DNA of 55,320 nt, from contig JAQULO010000007.1 of the NCBI GenBank assembly GCA_028718565.1, forward strand, positions 1 through 55,320, read 5' to 3'. A program made the position numbers and the translations under genes. Each line of letters opens with the position of its first letter. Position 1 is the stretch's first letter. Positions 52,159 through 55,320 of the stretch are shown here, one piece after another. The stretch is from Syntrophales bacterium. GTDB taxonomy: Bacteria > Desulfobacterota > Syntrophia > Syntrophales > UBA2210. The notes beneath the pieces were generated by a model. That model did no database searches and had not been told where the DNA came from. It saw nothing but the letters and a program-made list of their open reading frames with translations.

Positions 52159-53127
52159 CTATTCCTCCCACCCGAAGGGGGTGTCCCGGTCAAAATCCGG
52201 GGCCAGGTGCCCTTCGCTCACATCCTGCACAAAAATATTGTCAAAGCCCATGTCCAGGGCCATATTGACTACGGTCTCATATTCCCCCTTTGTCACTCTT
52301 CTTCCGAGGACGGGGTGGTTCGCGACGGTCTGAACAGGTGTGTACTGCGACATGATGCTGAGAGAAACGGATGTCGATATATCCCTCCTGATTATCTCGA
52401 GGACTTCCAGACTGTTTTCGACCCTTCCGGGAAGCACCAGGTGGCGGATGATCAAGCCCCTCTTCGCGACACCGTCTTCGACCTCCAGGCAGTCCCCCAC
52501 CTGATGCACCATCTCTCGCATCGCGGATGCGGCATGGAAGACGTAATCACCCACACCCGAGAACTCATGGGCGTCCCGGTCATTCCCATATTTGAAGTCG
52601 GGCAGATATATGTCGACGATCCCATTGAGTAGTTCGATGATTTCCAGGCTTTCATACCCTCCGCAGTTATAGACAAGGGGAATGGAAAGTCCTTTTTGAG
52701 AGGCATCGACCAAGGCTCCGATAAGTCCCGGGAGATGAGGGGTCGGCGTCACCGCATCAATGTTATGGCACCCTTTGTCCTGGAGGTCTATCATGATACG
52801 TGACAGATCCGCAGGCCCGAGCACCTCGCCGCCCGCCCGATGACTGATCTGGTAGTTCTGGCAGTAGATGCACCTCATGTTGCAGGACGAGAAAAAGATG
52901 GTCCCCGCGCCGCCGGGCCCCGAAAGGACGGGCTCTTCCCCGTGGTGCGCCAAGGCACTGTCGATCATGGGCCGGTCGCCAAGGCGGCAGAACCCCTTCT
53001 CCCCTGCCGTTCTGTCAATACGGCACCGGTGGGGGCAAAGGACGCAGCTTTCCATAATGTCGGCGAGGATATCCGCCCTCTTCTGTACTATCCCCTCCCT
53101 GCAAAGATTTTGATATCCGGGGTCCAC
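52159..53127 (-). CDS. PflX-like radical SAM protein (COG1313)
   Basis: A 322-residue radical SAM enzyme. N-terminal cysteine motif CVLCPHRCRIDR (about 28-39) and FCRLG precede the SAM-cluster motif CNMRCIYC (Cys82, 86, 89). It resembles PflX-type proteins of anaerobes whose substrate is unknown; activating-enzyme-like chemistry is assumed. It starts with GTG at 53127, 3 nt after the patatin-like stop codon, so the two are translationally linked. Confidence 0.88.
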   Translation of the reverse strand: MDPGYQNLCREGIVQKRADILADIMESCVLCPHRCRIDRTAGEKGFCRLGDRPMIDSALAHHGEEPVLSGPGGAGTIFFSSCNMRCIYCQNYQISHRAGGEVLGPADLSRIMIDLQDKGCHNIDAVTPTPHLPGLIGALVDASQKGLSIPLVYNCGGYESLEIIELLNGIVDIYLPDFKYGNDRDAHEFSGVGDYVFHAASAMREMVHQVGDCLEVEDGVAKRGLIIRHLVLPGRVENSLEVLEIIRRDISTSVSLSIMSQYTPVQTVANHPVLGRRVTKGEYETVVNMALDMGFDNIFVQDVSEGHLAPDFDRDTPFGWEE

Positions 53128-53130
53128 GCC

Positions 53131-54198
53131 CTACATCCTCTCTGCAACCTCACGAAGTTTGCCGCTCTCCACCAGTTCCAGAAATTGCTCCCCGAGGTGC
53201 TCTGAGATCTCGACCACCCGGTTCCAGTCTCTTATTCTCTTTGAGGGACTGTCGGCATACCTTCTGAAATCCTCACGGTTAGGCACTCGCCCGTAGGGCA
53301 ATTGACGCAAGAATTCACTCGAAGGATACACCATCAGCACATCTTCCAGATATTCCCCGGGAGGCTGCCGGGAAGAAAGGCTTTTGTCCAGCCATGTGGG
53401 TATGAGATGCCGCTGATGGTTGAACAGGAGGGTTATGGCACCCTTTCCATCGGAGTATTTCTGATTGAGATAATAGTCCATTAGACCTCCGTCCCGATAC
53501 ATACCGCTCGGCGCGCCATATATGTCTCTGACGCCGGAGGCGGCAAGAGGCCTCGCTAACGAGGCCAGGAGCGCGTGTTTGAAGTTTGCCTCATTCAAAG
53601 GGATCGCCTGTCCCCTAAAATCGTGGTTGAGACAAAAACAGGGGAGGATCGGACTGTTGTGAAACACCACCCTCTGAAAAAAACTGTGGATCATGCGTCG
53701 GTTGAGGGCGTTGCATACAAATCCTGTCCCAAGAGCCAGCCTCTGAAGCCACCGCACATTCGAAGCGGCAAGGTGTTTCGAACGGACCGTCATGATTGCC
53801 AGCCGGTATTTTTTGTTGGTCAGTGCAAACAGGAGGGCGTCATCATCAATATAGGAATCGATAAGCTTGCGGATGGACCGCAGAATCATCTCAGGTGTAT
53901 CATGCCTGGTAAAATTCATGGTGACATACGCCTCGATGAGCTTATCATAACTCTTTTCAGGCTCCGGTTGCATCCATGCGGCGAAGCGCATCGCGCCGAC
54001 CGATGAACCGGCGAGGACTGCGGGGCGCTTATTGCCGAGCACCCCGCTCTTCAAGAGCGAGAGGTCGAAACCACTGGCCACAAGCCACCGCGGCCCCGTA
54101 GCAGCTCCGACATATGTGGTGACGTTATCAAAATCAAACTCACCAGCCTGTATACTATCATATACATTCTTCCCGGCTCCGATACATATTTCATTCAT
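53131..54198 (-). CDS. Patatin-like phospholipase/acylhydrolase
   Basis: A 355-residue protein with the patatin Ser-Asp dyad: nucleophile in GSSVG (64-68) and DGG (Asp236). An oxyanion-type glycine stretch is not obvious, so activity is uncertain. There is no signal peptide. The ATG at 54198 (MNEICIGAGKN) is more likely than the TTG at 54234. It is immediately followed by the PflX-like gene. Confidence 0.75.
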   Translation of the reverse strand: MNEICIGAGKNVYDSIQAGEFDFDNVTTYVGAATGPRWLVASGFDLSLLKSGVLGNKRPAVLAGSSVGAMRFAAWMQPEPEKSYDKLIEAYVTMNFTRHDTPEMILRSIRKLIDSYIDDDALLFALTNKKYRLAIMTVRSKHLAASNVRWLQRLALGTGFVCNALNRRMIHSFFQRVVFHNSPILPCFCLNHDFRGQAIPLNEANFKHALLASLARPLAASGVRDIYGAPSGMYRDGGLMDYYLNQKYSDGKGAITLLFNHQRHLIPTWLDKSLSSRQPPGEYLEDVLMVYPSSEFLRQLPYGRVPNREDFRRYADSPSKRIRDWNRVVEISEHLGEQFLELVESGKLREVAERM

Positions 54199-54333
54199 AA
54201 ATGGTTCTATGTCCTCACAAGGTTCCCATTTCAAACAACAAGGAATCCTTCAGCAATCTTGACAACGGCCTTCATATACTATAGATTGGCTCTTCTCAAT
54301 AATAAAATAGTACGGGACTGGAAGACGAGGCTA

Positions 54334-55320
54334 ATGGATATACAAAAAGAGGTTGCAAAGATAGGATATCAGGCCAGAAAGGCCGCCGGTATCCTCGCTA
54401 ACATTTCGTCCACGGTAAAGAACAGGGCGCTCCTTAAAATGGCGGACGACTTGGTGGAAGAGGCGAAAAATATCATTAAAGAAAACGCCAGGGATCTTCA
54501 ATACGCACGGGAGCGGGGGTTGTCCGATGTCATGATAGATCGGCTGACGCTCAGTGAGGCTACGATCAAGGGAATGGCGGAGGGTCTTGTGCAGATTGCC
54601 GCCCTGCCCGATCCGGTCGGAGAAGTTACCGGGATGAGGAGGCGGCCGAACGGTCTGCTCGTCGGGAAGAGACGGATTCCGCTTGGCGTCATAGGGATCA
54701 TCTACGAGTCTCGTCCGAATGTGACGGCAGATGCCGCGGCCCTCTGTCTAAAATCGGGGAACGCCGTCATACTGAGGGGTGGATCGGAGGCTATCCATTC
54801 AAACCTCGCCATTGCCCGGATACTTCAGGGGGTTCTGAAGGAAACGGGCATACCGGAGGCCGCCATACAGATCATCTCCACCATCGACAGAGAAGCTATA
54901 AGTGAGATGCTGAAGCTCGAGGAGTACATAGACCTGATCATCCCCCGGGGAGGTGAAGGCCTTATCAGGGCGGTTGTCGGCATGTCCAGGATACCCGTCC
55001 TCAAACACTACAAGGGAGTTTGCCACATCTTTGTGGACAAGAGCGCCGATATCGAAATGGCCGCGTCCATCTGCCTCAACGCCAAGGCACAGAGGCCCGG
55101 CGTGTGCAATGCCATGGAAACCCTGCTGGTTCACAGCGGTATTGCCGGGGAGTTTCTACCCGTAGTTGCCGGGAGGTTGCGTGAGGCCGGCGTTGTTCTG
55201 AAGGGGTGCGACAAGACCAGGGCCATCCTTGCCGATATCGAAGAGGCAACCGAGGCTGACTGGTACGAGGAATATCTCGATCTTATTCTTGCAGTCCGGG
55301 TGGTAGATAGCATTGACGAG
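54334..55320 (+). CDS. proA: Gamma-glutamyl phosphate reductase (partial, runs off the window)
   Basis: The open frame from the ATG at 54334 continues 329 codons to the window end without a stop. It reads as ProA: IPLGVIGIIYESRPNVTADA (NAD(P)-binding/substrate segment), KSGNAVILRGGSEA, LIIPRGGEGLI, KHYKGVCHIFVD and the catalytic cysteine region AQRPGVCNAMETLLV. ProA reduces gamma-glutamyl phosphate in proline synthesis. About 90 residues are missing at the C-terminus. Confidence 0.96.
   Translation, partial: MDIQKEVAKIGYQARKAAGILANISSTVKNRALLKMADDLVEEAKNIIKENARDLQYARERGLSDVMIDRLTLSEATIKGMAEGLVQIAALPDPVGEVTGMRRRPNGLLVGKRRIPLGVIGIIYESRPNVTADAAALCLKSGNAVILRGGSEAIHSNLAIARILQGVLKETGIPEAAIQIISTIDREAISEMLKLEEYIDLIIPRGGEGLIRAVVGMSRIPVLKHYKGVCHIFVDKSADIEMAASICLNAKAQRPGVCNAMETLLVHSGIAGEFLPVVAGRLREAGVVLKGCDKTRAILADIEEATEADWYEEYLDLILAVRVVDSIDE

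Overview
The window looks like part of the chromosome of an anaerobic, Gram-negative, mostly GC-rich bacterium, probably of the Desulfobacterota (Syntrophales-like deltaproteobacteria). This is an inference. The support is lolA and an outer-membrane DUF1302-type barrel (two membranes), an EFR1-type flavodoxin/ferredoxin protein, a nickel-pincer (lar) cofactor operon, a PflX-like radical SAM protein, an in-frame UGA that reads as selenocysteine, a Bat/Gld operon and GlnRS.

Layout, left to right. 1-3.0 kb: mscL, a decayed monooxygenase remnant, an M20 peptidase and an EFR1 protein. 3.0-5.8 kb: an AT-rich, probably acquired operon larC-larE-larB (minus strand) without larA. 6-10 kb: a DUF1302-like barrel, a DUF554-ychF pair and a small unknown gene. 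10.3-11.9 kb: a structured leader, a FrnE/DsbA-like selenoprotein (UGA at 10461) and a CDF transporter. 12-14.4 kb: a cold-shock gene, a small Lys-rich protein and a YbiT-like ABC-F ATPase preceded by an apparent transcription attenuator. 14.6-18.2 kb: a CRP-type site and a c-di-GMP-I riboswitch upstream of an HTH/ExeA-like ATPase/TPR operon. 18.4-21.4 kb: tex and a hemolysin-III-like gene (minus strand). 21.7-28.2 kb: an arsenic/thiol-redox/metal cluster (arsR, ArsP-like permease, two thioredoxin-fold proteins, CcdA-like protein, ACR3, rhodanese, MauE/DoxX-like, CDF). 28.5-31.4 kb: a RelA/SpoT-like synthetase and groES-groEL. 32.2-45.2 kb: one tightly packed ten-gene operon joining a Gld-type ABC exporter, a DUF4340 protein, MoxR, DUF58 and BatA/B-C/D/E-like proteins. 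45.5-55.3 kb: glnS facing its own tRNA-Gln(CUG), then murI, yifB/comM, ilvE, a DnaA-box/AT-rich region, lolA, pflX, a patatin-like gene and the 5' part of proA.

How the genes fit together: several units are stress or second-messenger linked. The arsenic cluster couples sensing (ArsR), export (ACR3, ArsP-like) and thiol reduction across the membrane (CcdA plus exported thioredoxin). The Gld/Bat operon looks like an ATP-driven envelope machine with chaperone-like MoxR/VWA parts. The HTH/ExeA/TPR operon appears to be read under c-di-GMP control. The strongest points for follow-up are the UGA-containing FrnE gene with a SECIS-like hairpin and structured leader, the riboswitch-controlled ExeA operon, the ABC-F attenuator, the Gld-Bat operon and the DnaA-box array at 51.25 kb.
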